Below, one piece after another: positions 10,000 through 19,369 of a DNA stretch of 64,000 nt; position 1 is the stretch's first letter, and each line of letters begins with the position of its first letter. The position numbers were made by a program, and so were the translations under genes. The notes under the pieces were generated by a model that saw only the letters and a program-made list of their open reading frames with translations, had not been told where the DNA came from and made no database searches. This DNA comes from Gammaproteobacteria bacterium (GTDB lineage Bacteria > Pseudomonadota > Gammaproteobacteria > Pseudomonadales > Cellvibrionaceae), in NCBI GenBank assembly GCA_004173475.1, contig SEBU01000003.1, forward strand, positions 248,001 to 312,000. Direction: 5' to 3'.

Positions 10000-10036
10000 C
10001 TAAATAAAAAAGGGCCTTTCGGCCCTTTTTTATTTA
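10000..10036. terminator. strong bidirectional terminator after gcvP
   Basis: A 17-bp perfect stem (10000-10016 with 10020-10036 region, GC core gggcc/ggccc, loop tttc) flanked by A-rich and T-rich arms, so it can stop transcription from either direction. The left-facing small ORF ends within its right arm. Confidence 0.93.
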
Positions 10037-10204
10037 GTCATTGACCACTCGGTCTGACACTAAAAATTCTAATCCCTCGCCAGGATCCTCCTCCCCGCAC
10101 ACCGCCATATCATCTGGGCTGGCAGCTTGCGCCTCTTTGTGAGAGAGCACAAAATTGTTTTCTATTTTTTCATCGACTACAGAAGACTGGTTGAAAGTAT
10201 TCAT
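10034..10204 (-). CDS. small acidic ORF, 56 aa
   Basis: An ATG at 10204 with GGAA seven bases upstream opens a 56-codon frame that ends exactly in the gcvP terminator. The product begins MNTFNQSSVV and is strongly acidic, with ...CGEEDPGEGLEF near the C-terminus and one cysteine. No signal peptide or membrane segment. No recognised family. The stop codon inside a bidirectional terminator and the reasonable ribosome site support a real gene; the short length leaves doubt. It could also be a small regulator or peptide precursor, but no modifying enzymes are nearby. Confidence 0.4.
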   Translation of the reverse strand: MNTFNQSSVVDEKIENNFVLSHKEAQAASPDDMAVCGEEDPGEGLEFLVSDRVVND

Positions 10205-10443
10205 AATATTAATTCCACTTCAAAGTTTAAAAATTGGAATTTAGACGTCCATATTTGACTTGCTACTCAAGCGATCCAAAAAAAGCTACACATTACTAAA
10301 CGCCCAAATTTTCCTAAGGCATAAGTTTTAATCGCTATAACGATATTCGCGTAACTACACACTGCCTGTTCGCTGACGCACATATTACTTCGCTTCACGT
10401 GAGTGACAATCTCAATCAAACCAGCGAGAGCGGGGATTAGCCT

Positions 10444-11223
10444 ATGTATAACTTTGACCACATTAGCGGACAAACATTCCAAATTGATGATGCGAAGATT
10501 TATTGTGAAATAATCGGTAACCTCGATGCTCCACCCTTATTAATGCTTCATGGTGGATTAGGAAATATTGAGGATTTCAATGACATTGTCCCTGATCTCG
10601 CGAGAGACTTTAAGGTCATTGGCATAGACAGCCGGGGGCAAGGCAAATCTACCCTTGGCACACAGAAACTCACTTATGAGCGCATAGAAAAGGATGTCGC
10701 AGGCGTGCTTAAGAAGCTGAGCATCAGAAGCTTGAATATCCTAGGATTCAGTGATGGAGGTATTGCTGCTTACCGTCTTGCCGCAACCAACCAATTACAA
10801 ATTAATAGACTCGTTACTATCGGTAGTAAGTGGCAATTAAAGAATGATGATCCCAACATTTCGATTTTCAAAAAAATAACCGCAAAAAGTTGGCGAGAAA
10901 AATTTCCAGAAACCTATGACGCTTACATGCGGCAAAATCCTAATCCAGATTTTGATCGATTGGTGCCAGCTATAGTTAATATGTGGTTAGACCAGACAGA
11001 AACGGGATACCCTGGAGGCAAGGTGGAGAATATTAGCTGCCCTTTACTTCTCATTCGGGGCGATGACGACCATCTTGTAGCCTTGCAAAGTATTGTAGAT
11101 CTGCGCGGTATTGTTAAAAATGCAAAATTTATGAACGTTGCGTTTGCGGGACACGTTGCTTTCGAGGAGCAGAAGAATATTGTTGTATCAACCATTAAGC
11201 AGTTCATTACGCAACCATTGTAG
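10444..11223 (+). CDS. alpha/beta hydrolase
   Basis: Cytoplasmic alpha/beta-hydrolase fold enzyme, 259 aa. The triad can be read: nucleophile Ser103 in GFSDGG, an acid in RGDDDH (Asp207-209) and His237 in AGHVAF. The oxyanion loop HGGLG is at residues 36-40. The arrangement is that of small esterase, lipase or C-C hydrolase family members; the substrate cannot be read from the sequence. Monocistronic, with a small 8-bp hairpin directly at its stop codon. The spacer to the next gene is AT-rich and empty. Confidence 0.85.
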   Translation: MYNFDHISGQTFQIDDAKIYCEIIGNLDAPPLLMLHGGLGNIEDFNDIVPDLARDFKVIGIDSRGQGKSTLGTQKLTYERIEKDVAGVLKKLSIRSLNILGFSDGGIAAYRLAATNQLQINRLVTIGSKWQLKNDDPNISIFKKITAKSWREKFPETYDAYMRQNPNPDFDRLVPAIVNMWLDQTETGYPGGKVENISCPLLLIRGDDDHLVALQSIVDLRGIVKNAKFMNVAFAGHVAFEEQKNIVVSTIKQFITQPL

Positions 11224-11239
11224 ACTTCCATGAAGTCTA
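11221..11239 (+). terminator. short hairpin at hydrolase stop
   Basis: tagacttc and gaagtcta form an 8-bp stem with a 3-nt loop beginning at the stop codon, followed by a weak T-rich stretch. Possible weak terminator. Confidence 0.4.
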
Positions 11240-11573
11240 ATTCTTGTTGGCCATAGGTTTTATTATCATTTGTTCTACATCACAAAAATCTCCGTTAACT
11301 CCGCAGCGCAATCGCATTTCAGGCATTTCGCACACGTCTTTTAGGCATCGGCCATATTCCTATGCTAACATTCACCGACTCAAGATTGAGTTACGAATTT
11401 TTTGGCCGGAAGGCTGAAGTGAAGTAAACGAGCCGTATAGTCTGTTCGGATCACACAGCCCCGTGGAATGTAGATATTGAAAAATCTCGTTGGGCATTTT
11501 TATAATCAGCACACAAATATAAGCAAGTTTTACTATCTTAATTTTTGATCTTACTAGATGGGGGAAGGTACAA
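11240..11573. other. intergenic region without recognised gene
   Basis: AT-rich spacer with no convincing coding frame on either strand. It presumably holds the promoter of the following small membrane-protein gene, but no clear promoter motif stands out. Confidence 0.5.
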
Positions 11574-11873
11574 ATGCTAAAAAACTTAGTTAGAGTAGAT
11601 TTAGAGAGTCAATACAGAGGTTTTAATATTTGCTTCTGGACCATGTTGATCATTGCCATCATCGCATCTTTAGCTGGTCAGTCAGAAATTGCTATCGCCT
11701 TGGGTACCCTGGGTTTAGTGAGCGGCGCAATTGGCCAATTGAAACTAATATTGATCAATCAACAACGCTTTCTGGCAAATCAGGAAATATTTTTAGCTAA
11801 CCAAGAGACTTTTCTGGCAAACCAAAAATTGTTTTTGGAGCAGCTTGAAGTAATTAAAGCAAAGTCTCAATAA
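11574..11873 (+). CDS. small membrane protein with heptad-repeat tail
   Basis: Unrecognised protein of 99 aa. Two hydrophobic stretches (about residues 18-34 and 38-60) form a membrane hairpin. The C-terminal 35 residues are a near-perfect heptad repeat, FLANQE-type units three to four times over, ending FLEQLEV, so a short coiled coil is likely and the protein may oligomerise. The ribosome site GGGGGAAGG upstream of the ATG is very strong, which argues for real and efficient translation. It stands alone between two hairpins. Function unknown. Confidence 0.7.
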   Translation: MLKNLVRVDLESQYRGFNICFWTMLIIAIIASLAGQSEIAIALGTLGLVSGAIGQLKLILINQQRFLANQEIFLANQETFLANQKLFLEQLEVIKAKSQ

Positions 11874-11890
11874 AAGCTCCGAGCTCCACC

Positions 11891-11922
11891 TCAGCTATAG
11901 CCCGCTCCAAGGCTATAGCTGA
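11891..11922. terminator. 12-bp perfect hairpin after small membrane-protein gene
   Basis: tcagctatagcc and ggctatagctga pair perfectly around an 8-nt loop, 18 bases past the stop codon. There is no T-run, so it is either a Rho-independent terminator of poor type or an mRNA-stabilising hairpin. Confidence 0.5.
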
Positions 11923-12114
11923 CGAGTCTTAACACACATTACGCACTATGTTCACGTTTTCTTCAGCACTATAAAAATAAAAATGAAAACTCCTTGTATA
12001 GTAGATACCCGCTTTTTTTCATAAATAAATTTTATAATGCGAGCTAATTACGTTAGTTGTTCATTATAAAGTCTTTTGAAATCTCCACACCAATCAATAA
12101 GACAGGATCATTTC

Positions 12115-13239
12115 ATGTTAAATAGAAAACATATTTTAAATTACACTTTAAGTCTTGCGCTTAGTTTTGGTTTTGCGGCTAAGGCTCTCAGCTCAACAAA
12201 TTTGGATCTTGTTGTAGGAGGTTATACCGATAAAGGTGGTGAAGGTATTTACAGCGTAACACTCGATACAACAACCAATAAATTCGGCCCCGTAACAACG
12301 TTGGCTAAAACCGCTAACCCCTCATTCGGATTAAAGAATAAAAATCTTTGGTATTTTGTTGACGAGTCTGCCGAAGGTCAGCTCTCAACTTATAGTCAAA
12401 CTGACAAGGGTGAGTTAAATTTTTTACAGAAAGTATCTGTTAGTGGTAAATCACCCTGTTTCATATCAAAACGAAATGATGATAAATATATCGCCGTTGC
12501 CAATTACAACTCTGGAAGCCTTGCTGTATTTGAGCTGGACTCAAAAGGTCTACCCAAAGGAAAGCCTCAATTAAAACAACATGAAGGTAGCGGACCTAAA
12601 GGCAAACGTCAGGATTCAGCTCATGCTCATTGGGCGGGCTGGTCTCAGCTAAATGATGACAAAAAATCTACAGGTATTTATGTTGTGGATTTAGGTGTAG
12701 ATAAAATATTTTGGTATCCACAAAACGCAAAAGGAAAACTAGGTGATGCCCAGGTCGCTTACAACGCAACGCCCGGTGACGGTCCACGTCATTTGGCATT
12801 TCATCCTAAAAATCCTTGGGTGTACGTTGTAAATGAATTGAGCAACACTGTGTCATTTACGCAGCAAGCTGCTGATGGCCGTTTAACAGAAGTGCAAAAA
12901 ATTTCTACCGTCCCTAACGGATTTAACGGTAATAACACTGCAGCACATATAGTTATCAGCGCAGATGGAAAGCATCTTTATGTATCGAATCGCGGAGATT
13001 TTAATACCATTGAGGTATTTGATATTGCTGACGACGGGCGCTTAACGGCGGTTCAAAGTATTAGCAGCCAAGGCAGAATACCTCGTTACTTTGTATTGCT
13101 TGACGACGCGAAAAAAATGCTCCTTACTAATCAGGAGTCTAACAATCTTGTAGTTATGAATGTATTACCAAATGGTCAACTAGCTTACTTTGGCGTCCAA
13201 ATAAGTATTCCAAGCCCTACTTTTGTTGCGCTTAAATAA
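12115..13239 (+). CDS. secreted lactonase-family beta-propeller (6-phosphogluconolactonase type)
   Basis: Protein of the PF10282 lactonase family (YbhE-like), a seven-bladed beta-propeller. The recognisable repeats include HLAFHPKNPWVYVVNE and HIVISADGKHLYVSNRG. Unlike the cytoplasmic E. coli Pgl, it carries an N-terminal signal peptide (MLNRKH followed by a hydrophobic stretch to about residue 28), so it acts in the periplasm, which makes 6-phosphogluconolactone an unlikely substrate; another sugar lactone is more plausible. The ATG at 12115 has AGGA 8 nt upstream, preferred over an earlier ATG at 12076. 374 aa, monocistronic, followed by a terminator. Confidence 0.85.
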   Translation: MLNRKHILNYTLSLALSFGFAAKALSSTNLDLVVGGYTDKGGEGIYSVTLDTTTNKFGPVTTLAKTANPSFGLKNKNLWYFVDESAEGQLSTYSQTDKGELNFLQKVSVSGKSPCFISKRNDDKYIAVANYNSGSLAVFELDSKGLPKGKPQLKQHEGSGPKGKRQDSAHAHWAGWSQLNDDKKSTGIYVVDLGVDKIFWYPQNAKGKLGDAQVAYNATPGDGPRHLAFHPKNPWVYVVNELSNTVSFTQQAADGRLTEVQKISTVPNGFNGNNTAAHIVISADGKHLYVSNRGDFNTIEVFDIADDGRLTAVQSISSQGRIPRYFVLLDDAKKMLLTNQESNNLVVMNVLPNGQLAYFGVQISIPSPTFVALK

Positions 13240-13261
13240 TAATATTTTGCTTAAATACAAG

Positions 13262-13283
13262 CGGGCCTTTTGGCCCGTTTTTT
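13262..13283 (+). terminator. intrinsic terminator of lactonase gene
   Basis: cgggcc-tttt-ggcccg followed by six T, 22 bases after the stop codon. Confidence 0.92.
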
Positions 13284-13341
13284 GTTTTACAAGTCCGGAT
13301 TTGTTAGTCTGTATTTTTTCCAAAACTAATCAGTGACTTTT

Positions 13342-14129
13342 ATGACGACGAATTTTTCCGAGCACGATTTAAAAGAGCTCCAGGTTGCAAAAAATTTATT
13401 GGAAAACCCTGGTGTAGCAGCAAAAGCAACTAATTTCATCGGTATGCCAATAGAAAAGGGATTAGCGTTGCTGCCCAAAAGTTGGGATGCACGTATAGGC
13501 GACATCACGCGTTCCGCTCTACTCAAAGCTTCAGACGCAGCAATCTTCACGATGAAAGATATTCCTGGCGAGGAGTCATCTAATACCTGGCACAAACTTG
13601 GTGTCGCGGTAACCGGCGGTGTCGGTGGCTTTTTCGGTATTGCAGCTATGGCGATCGAATTGCTTCTATTATGTTGCGCTCAATAGCTGACGTCGCGCGC
13701 AGCGAGGGCGAATCAATTACATCAATGGAAACAAAACTAGCTTGTCTCGAAGTATTTGCTTTAGGTGGTAATAGCAAATCAGACGACAGCAGTGACAGTG
13801 GTTATTACGCGGTGCGCGCAGCCCTCTCAAAATCTTTAGCCGATGCTTCTGAACTTTTTGTAAAAAATGCGCTATCGGACAAAGGCGGACCGCTTTTAGT
13901 TAAATTCATTGCAAAAATTGCGGAGCGGTTTGGCATACAGGTTACCGAAAAGGCCGCTGCACAAGCTATACCCACCATAGGTGCGGCTGGTGGTGCGATT
14001 ATCAACATTATTTTTATGGATCACTTCCAGGATATGGCGAGAGGACATTTCATCGTAAGAAAACTGGAGAGAAAACACGGTAAAGATCTCGTAAAAAAAA
14101 TATACGATGAACTTCCAAAACTTGGTTAG
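13342..14129 (+). pseudogene. EcsC family protein gene, frameshifted
   Basis: Two overlapping frames encode the two halves of one EcsC-family protein (PF12787). The first (13342-13686) ends abruptly after ...GFFGIAAMAIEL with a nonsense tail. The second resumes at 13671 with MLRSIADVARSEGES, which in intact members follows within about six residues (usually ELP-x-TTT-I-M). Here only 8 nt separate the Leu codon from that Met instead of about 18, so roughly 10 nt have been lost, shifting the frame. The C-terminal half is otherwise intact to the end, with hydrophobic segments typical of the family. Function of EcsC proteins in proteobacteria is unclear. Either a young pseudogene or an assembly error. 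Confidence 0.8.
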
Positions 14130-14178
14130 AAGTTCATCGTAAATTTATACGAAACCGGTATTACTTAACCGCCGTTCC

Positions 14179-16611
14179 TTAAGCCTCGCTTAGTATTTCA
14201 TTAGTAGCTGAATTTACCGACGATAACCGTTTAAACTGCGCAATTGGATTAGGTAGGTTTCCAGCGAACTGCAGGCTATCTGCTTGCTCCATTAAATCGC
14301 TGATCATTTGTTGATTGTTAACCAACTGCAAGCGATTCAAGCAAGAGTGCGCGAACTCAGGCATAAAAAAATCGTAACGTTTAAATTTTTCCTCCAATGC
14401 AGGGTGTTGATCCTGATAAGTATAAATACATTGCGCTACGAGCTTCCAAAAATGCTGCTCTGGAAAATCCATATGTTCTACAAGAATCTGATTTAGGTAA
14501 CGAAAGAATCCATCGAATACGTCAATAAAAATTGAAAGTACTTTCATTTCTTCCGGTACGGCAATTTGAACGCGTTGGACCATTTCCGGTAGTACGAGGT
14601 GCTCATTCATTATTGCGATTTCTTCTGCAATATCTTTAATGATTGCATGAACGGGAACGTGATTTTCCATTACCAAAATCAGATTTTCACCGTGCGGCAT
14701 AAACACCAGGTCATGCTCATAAAAGCAATGGATGAGTGGGCTTAGATAGGCCGTTAAATAACGGTGCAGCCAGGCGCTGGTGGTTAGCCCTGACGCGCCA
14801 ATGATTTTCGGTAAAAGTGCAACGCCCTCGGAATCCACATGCAATAGCGCCGCCATAGTCATAAGCCGCTGTTTCGGTTTGATGATAGTTATGGGACTCT
14901 CACGCCACAGAGCGGATAACATTTTTTTATAGGGAGTTTCCTTCACAGGCAAATTTTCGTAGTAAGGGTTGCGATATCCTACAGACGCAAGCTCACGCAA
15001 CATGTAAAAACCATTTCGTTGTAAATAGGAATCCTTGGCTAATAGCTTTCCGACCCAATCATTAATCCCTGGTGTACCACCCATATAATAAGGGGACAGG
15101 CCACGCATAAATCCCATGTTTAAAATAGACAAAGACATTTTTACGTAGTGGCGTTCCGGGTGCGATACGTTATATAAAGTACGAATGGATTGTTGCGCAA
15201 CGTATTCATCCTCCGCATACCCTAGAAACAATAAATATTGCTGCGCTATATCTGCCGAAAAAATAGTGACCAATTTATTAAACCACTGCCAGGGATGAGC
15301 TGGCATAAAAAGATATTCTTCCGGTTTTAAATTTCGATTAATAAGCTGCTGACGAAATTCGTTTATTTGAACTTCGCCCAACTCTGACAACATTAATCGA
15401 TTGAAATCAAGCTCTTCAGAACACGCAAAATGCGCTTTTTTTGTATGCACAGCCAACCACACTGGTTTGAATTTCTTTGCGCATTCCGGAGCGAAATTGA
15501 AATAATCTTTTCCATCAAATCCAACGCGGCCATTATTAGCGACAAACGCAGGGTGCCCTTCCATCATCGCAGATTCTATAGTTTGGAAGTCTGCATCGAC
15601 TAATGCATCTGAACTGACTCCCAGCTTCGTATGTTTATAGGCACTGCCATAAAGCGTATTACTGATTTCTTCGATGTAAGTTGGCAACTTATGCGGATCT
15701 ATTCCGAGCTGACGATTAAATTCGATTATAAATTGCGGGGCATCGAGTAGCGATTGCTCCTGATTTACTAATTTGTTAATAGAATCTTCTTTAATGAACC
15801 AATGATTTAAACATAAACGTTGTGCATGAAATTGATAAACAGCATCTGGTGAATCAGCAACTATCTCGTAAACGCCCCAAACCCCTTCATAACCCATTAA
15901 TGTAGGGTTGATAATCGATTCATGAGCGAACTCGCTAATTGCTTTGCGTATTAGCGAACGATTTATCTTGCTCCATAAAACTGGTTGTAAATGTAGGACG
16001 GCCTGATGTTCCGGTGACTCGTGTGCGACTGAATTATGCATAGAATTTTCCTGTTGGATTGCGGTAAAAAATTGTGTACGCGTACAAAAAGCGAGATGAG
16101 CTAGCTTGTGAGGAAGCTGTATTAACTTTTGATAAACAAAACCCGCTCGTTCGTTTAAACGATGAATTTTTTCATTGCGCGCATCGGGTTCAACTACAAC
16201 CCGCTTTATCTGCGGTTCATCAAACAAAAACTCCATAACGAAACGAAAAATATGCCAACTGAATTGTGCGATTGGCGTCTGTGGAGGCGCTAATAAGATA
16301 TGCATTCCTACATCCCCTGCTTCCACGCGGTAATGCTGCGACAAGCTATCCAGTTGAGGGTCATATACCTCTATTAAAAATGCCGGACGTTGCTGATAAA
16401 AACCAAGATAAACCTGGCCGTGTTTTTGTAATTTTTCATATTCGGCACGCACCTTTTCCAAAGAGTAATCTTGCATTCCCCAGAATTTCGCATACTCGCG
16501 ACCTACCCAATCGTGAATTACTATTGAGTCTTCCTGAGTATTAAAGGGACGTAAATACAAATTTCCAAGCGCAGGAATATTTTTCTGATAGTAGACTTTT
16601 TCAGAAATCAT
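14179..16611 (-). CDS. acyltransferase-NIS synthetase fusion for hydroxamate siderophore
   Basis: Two enzymes in one 810-aa chain. Residues 1-190 are a GNAT-type acyltransferase of the IucB/AlcB/MbtK group (note EPDARNEKIHRLNERAGF), which would acylate an N-hydroxylated diamine or amino acid. Residues 200-800 are an IucA/IucC-type NRPS-independent siderophore (NIS) synthetase, with the family motifs MPAHPWQW and MPHGENLIL, which would join the acylated units by ATP-dependent amide formation. The same fusion is known from the bisucaberin enzyme BibC, so a succinyl-hydroxydiamine macrocycle is a reasonable guess, but the diamine is not fixed by the sequence. Last gene of the operon, overlapping the MFS gene by 11 nt, with AAAGGAG before its ATG. 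Confidence 0.9.
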   Translation of the reverse strand: MISEKVYYQKNIPALGNLYLRPFNTQEDSIVIHDWVGREYAKFWGMQDYSLEKVRAEYEKLQKHGQVYLGFYQQRPAFLIEVYDPQLDSLSQHYRVEAGDVGMHILLAPPQTPIAQFSWHIFRFVMEFLFDEPQIKRVVVEPDARNEKIHRLNERAGFVYQKLIQLPHKLAHLAFCTRTQFFTAIQQENSMHNSVAHESPEHQAVLHLQPVLWSKINRSLIRKAISEFAHESIINPTLMGYEGVWGVYEIVADSPDAVYQFHAQRLCLNHWFIKEDSINKLVNQEQSLLDAPQFIIEFNRQLGIDPHKLPTYIEEISNTLYGSAYKHTKLGVSSDALVDADFQTIESAMMEGHPAFVANNGRVGFDGKDYFNFAPECAKKFKPVWLAVHTKKAHFACSEELDFNRLMLSELGEVQINEFRQQLINRNLKPEEYLFMPAHPWQWFNKLVTIFSADIAQQYLLFLGYAEDEYVAQQSIRTLYNVSHPERHYVKMSLSILNMGFMRGLSPYYMGGTPGINDWVGKLLAKDSYLQRNGFYMLRELASVGYRNPYYENLPVKETPYKKMLSALWRESPITIIKPKQRLMTMAALLHVDSEGVALLPKIIGASGLTTSAWLHRYLTAYLSPLIHCFYEHDLVFMPHGENLILVMENHVPVHAIIKDIAEEIAIMNEHLVLPEMVQRVQIAVPEEMKVLSIFIDVFDGFFRYLNQILVEHMDFPEQHFWKLVAQCIYTYQDQHPALEEKFKRYDFFMPEFAHSCLNRLQLVNNQQMISDLMEQADSLQFAGNLPNPIAQFKRLSSVNSATNEILSEA

Positions 16612-17869
16612 GTTTTGCTCCTTTAAACTCAGTGATCGATTGAGATGTGATTACCGAAGATAGATTTATTTCTGAGGCCGATGTCGTCTTTCCAGATAGC
16701 AGATGTGACTTCATGAACCAAAACGTAACTCCAGTTAGTATCAAAAAGAATGAGCCCACGTAGAATGTCATCTGCACGTTGGCGTGATCTACTAAAACCC
16801 CCGCACAATAAGATGAAAACACCACTCCCATGCTTTGAAAAAAATAAACGCGACTAACATCCGTTGCGTAGGCGTCTTTATTGCCACCGTGAAATATTAG
16901 TAATTCCAAATAGATGCTTGCGTAATAAATACCAATACCGAATAAGATCCGCCCAATAATCACGGAAGTTTCCGTGGACACATTTTGTAATGAATAACCC
17001 ACCACACTTAGCACCAACACGCTACCAAGCGTGAACATTGTAGGAATGGCTATATTTTTTTTATGGGTAACCCAAAGTACGCACAAGGCCATGATGCCAG
17101 GTATGGAATAAATAACGCCTGACCAAAAAGTGGATTGGTGTTTCGAAATGCTTTGCCAAAAGGTCACAAAAAACGGACAGGTAACGTTGGCACCGAAGTA
17201 AAAAAATAACATGACCAGACCTAATCTATAGGTTCGCCATGAGCTTGCAGGTTCGCGATTTTTTTGGTCAACCTCAAGTTTAGGGTTAGTTACAGAGTCG
17301 CTAGTTTGAAGATGTAATCCGAAATTTTTCCACAAGTAAACACAGAAAAACATGGCAATAAAATCACTTGCGGCCATTATCCAATAAATTTTACTCACGT
17401 CAGCTATTTGTAAAACTGAACCTCCAAGAAGCGCTCCAAGTATCGCGCCGAAATGGATAATGATTGATACAAACCCGATTACACGTGCGTGATTTTCTTC
17501 TGGCTCCAGTTGCATCAATAAGGGATATATTAATAAGTACCCTGCTTTAAACGTAAACATGGCCAGGCTTAAAATCCAAAATAGTTCCCATGACTTTACC
17601 CAAAAACAAGATAACGCTAATAAACCCGCTAGGGCTTGAGTGATGAACATAATGAACAGGGTCGGGATTGTTTTAGCTAAATATGCCCAGATCGGAAACG
17701 CCCACATTACTGTAAAGCAAATTGCAGCGAGGTAAATTCCTGCACTTTTCGGATCTAGAACGCCGAATCGTTGCGAAAAAAACTGCGGATAAAATGGCAT
17801 TAAAAGCGCGTCACCAATGACAGCCATAGTTGTCATTAACAACAATGAGAAACGAATTTTTACAGACAT
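16601..17869 (-). CDS. MFS transporter, probable siderophore exporter
   Basis: Major facilitator superfamily membrane protein, 422 aa with about twelve hydrophobic segments and a central charged loop around residues 195-215. Its position between the N-monooxygenase and synthetase genes makes siderophore export the likely role, as for AlcS in the alcaligin locus; uptake cannot be excluded. Its ATG follows the stop of the monooxygenase gene by two bases, and its end overlaps the next start, so translation is probably coupled. Confidence 0.82.
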   Translation of the reverse strand: MSVKIRFSLLLMTTMAVIGDALLMPFYPQFFSQRFGVLDPKSAGIYLAAICFTVMWAFPIWAYLAKTIPTLFIMFITQALAGLLALSCFWVKSWELFWILSLAMFTFKAGYLLIYPLLMQLEPEENHARVIGFVSIIIHFGAILGALLGGSVLQIADVSKIYWIMAASDFIAMFFCVYLWKNFGLHLQTSDSVTNPKLEVDQKNREPASSWRTYRLGLVMLFFYFGANVTCPFFVTFWQSISKHQSTFWSGVIYSIPGIMALCVLWVTHKKNIAIPTMFTLGSVLVLSVVGYSLQNVSTETSVIIGRILFGIGIYYASIYLELLIFHGGNKDAYATDVSRVYFFQSMGVVFSSYCAGVLVDHANVQMTFYVGSFFLILTGVTFWFMKSHLLSGKTTSASEINLSSVITSQSITEFKGAKHDF

Positions 17870-17871
17870 AG

Positions 17872-19308
17872 TTAGGCTCGCACTGACGCAATTGAAAATA
17901 TATCGTCAGGTGCAGAAAAACACTGGAACGCGATATTTTGTTCAAGGGAATAATAGGTATGACCCAAAATAGTATTGATAATGCTTGCATTCCGGTATGC
18001 GGCCATACTCACATCGGGAGTTATAAAGCCATGGGAATCCAACCCTAAATTTTGAGCAAAAATTTCGCCGCCTGCTTGATCGATAGAGTAATTACGCGAA
18101 ACTTTCGGTTTCACGTAATTATTTTCACTCTCTTCCCACACAATCCGTTTTTTTATATCGTTTAAAAATCGTGGAAGGTGATATTCATAACCCGTGGCTA
18201 AAATTAAGGCGTCACAATCCGTTGAAAACGCTTGATGTTGCTGCTGATGGAAAAAATCAAGCCTAAATTGCTGAGTGGATGGATTGTAAAAGGCGTCATC
18301 CAGGGAGCTATTGGTATGTAAATTAACGACTAGACCGGAATGCGTTAGATGTTTAACGTAGAGTAAGTCGTAAATACTATTAATCAAATCAGCATTTATG
18401 CCTTTGTAAAGATGTGCCTGTTGTTTTATTAACTGATGACGTTGTTGATGCGGCAAGTGATAAAAATATTCAAGGTAGTCAGGCGAAGTCATTTCCAGAC
18501 TTAACTTTGTGTAATCCATTGGTGAAAATTGCGCGGCTCGTGTGTACCAGTGTAATTCGTAATTATGCTGATCAATAGCTTGCAACAAGTCATAAAAAAT
18601 TTCAGCCGCACTCTGCCCGCTTCCGACCACAGCTATTTTATTTTTCTTAAGTAATTCATTTTTTCTGTGGATGTATTTTGCAGAATGTACAAATTGGTCG
18701 TGAAGCTTGTTACAGAAAGCTGGAGTGCTCGGTTGAGTACCTGTACCCAAAACCAAACGTTTTGCAAAATAAAATCCAGAGCGTCCGCTTTTAGTATGTT
18801 TAATTTGAATCCGGTAGCAGGCTGCCTCCGACAAATAATCTATGTGCGTAACCTCCGTATCAAATTTCAAGCTCGACAATTGGTCTATTACCCATCGACA
18901 ATAAAAATTGTATTCCTGGCGCAATAAAAAGAAGTTTTCACGAATACAAAACTGGTACAACCTTCCATTTTGCTTCGCATAATTTAAAAAACTAAATGGG
19001 CTGGTCGGATCAGCCATGGTAACCAGGTCGGCCATAAACGGCGTTTGCAAACGCACATTCTCCAAAAGCATTCCAGGATGCCAATTGAACTCAGATTTTT
19101 GCTCTAAAAATAAGCCGCGTAACTCATCAATAGGTTGCGCCAGACATGCGAGACCTAAGTTAAAAGGTCCAATACCTATACCAATAAAATCGTAAATATC
19201 ATCGGTGTGCGGCTTGATATTGCCTTCGATCAAGGAAAATGAACCGGATCTCATGGCGCTATGATGAAACTGGGTGGCCCGTTTGAGCACAGATAAAGGG
19301 TCGGTCAT
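17872..19308 (-). CDS. lysine/ornithine/diamine N-monooxygenase (IucD/AlcA family)
   Basis: Flavin-dependent N-hydroxylating monooxygenase, which makes the hydroxylamine that becomes the iron-binding hydroxamate. The FAD motif GIGIGPFNLGLACL (about residue 42), the NADPH motif VVGSGQSAAEIFYDL (about residue 227) and the C-terminal ATGYEYHLP are all intact. It is 478 aa, with an N-terminal extension of about 35 residues compared with IucD. Substrate could be lysine, ornithine, cadaverine or putrescine; no decarboxylase gene is adjacent to help decide. First gene of the operon; GAGGAG precedes the ATG, and a Fur box overlaps its promoter. Confidence 0.92.
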   Translation of the reverse strand: MTDPLSVLKRATQFHHSAMRSGSFSLIEGNIKPHTDDIYDFIGIGIGPFNLGLACLAQPIDELRGLFLEQKSEFNWHPGMLLENVRLQTPFMADLVTMADPTSPFSFLNYAKQNGRLYQFCIRENFFLLRQEYNFYCRWVIDQLSSLKFDTEVTHIDYLSEAACYRIQIKHTKSGRSGFYFAKRLVLGTGTQPSTPAFCNKLHDQFVHSAKYIHRKNELLKKNKIAVVGSGQSAAEIFYDLLQAIDQHNYELHWYTRAAQFSPMDYTKLSLEMTSPDYLEYFYHLPHQQRHQLIKQQAHLYKGINADLINSIYDLLYVKHLTHSGLVVNLHTNSSLDDAFYNPSTQQFRLDFFHQQQHQAFSTDCDALILATGYEYHLPRFLNDIKKRIVWEESENNYVKPKVSRNYSIDQAGGEIFAQNLGLDSHGFITPDVSMAAYRNASIINTILGHTYYSLEQNIAFQCFSAPDDIFSIASVRA

Positions 19309-19369
19309 CGAAACTCCTCTGGACTCGCCCTACCAGACAAATCCAACTCTTTATGAGATTGTTTAATTT

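Noticed and set aside
10267-10482. 71-codon minus-strand frame overlapping the hydrolase start
   Set aside because: No ribosome site or recognisable content; overlaps a secure gene.
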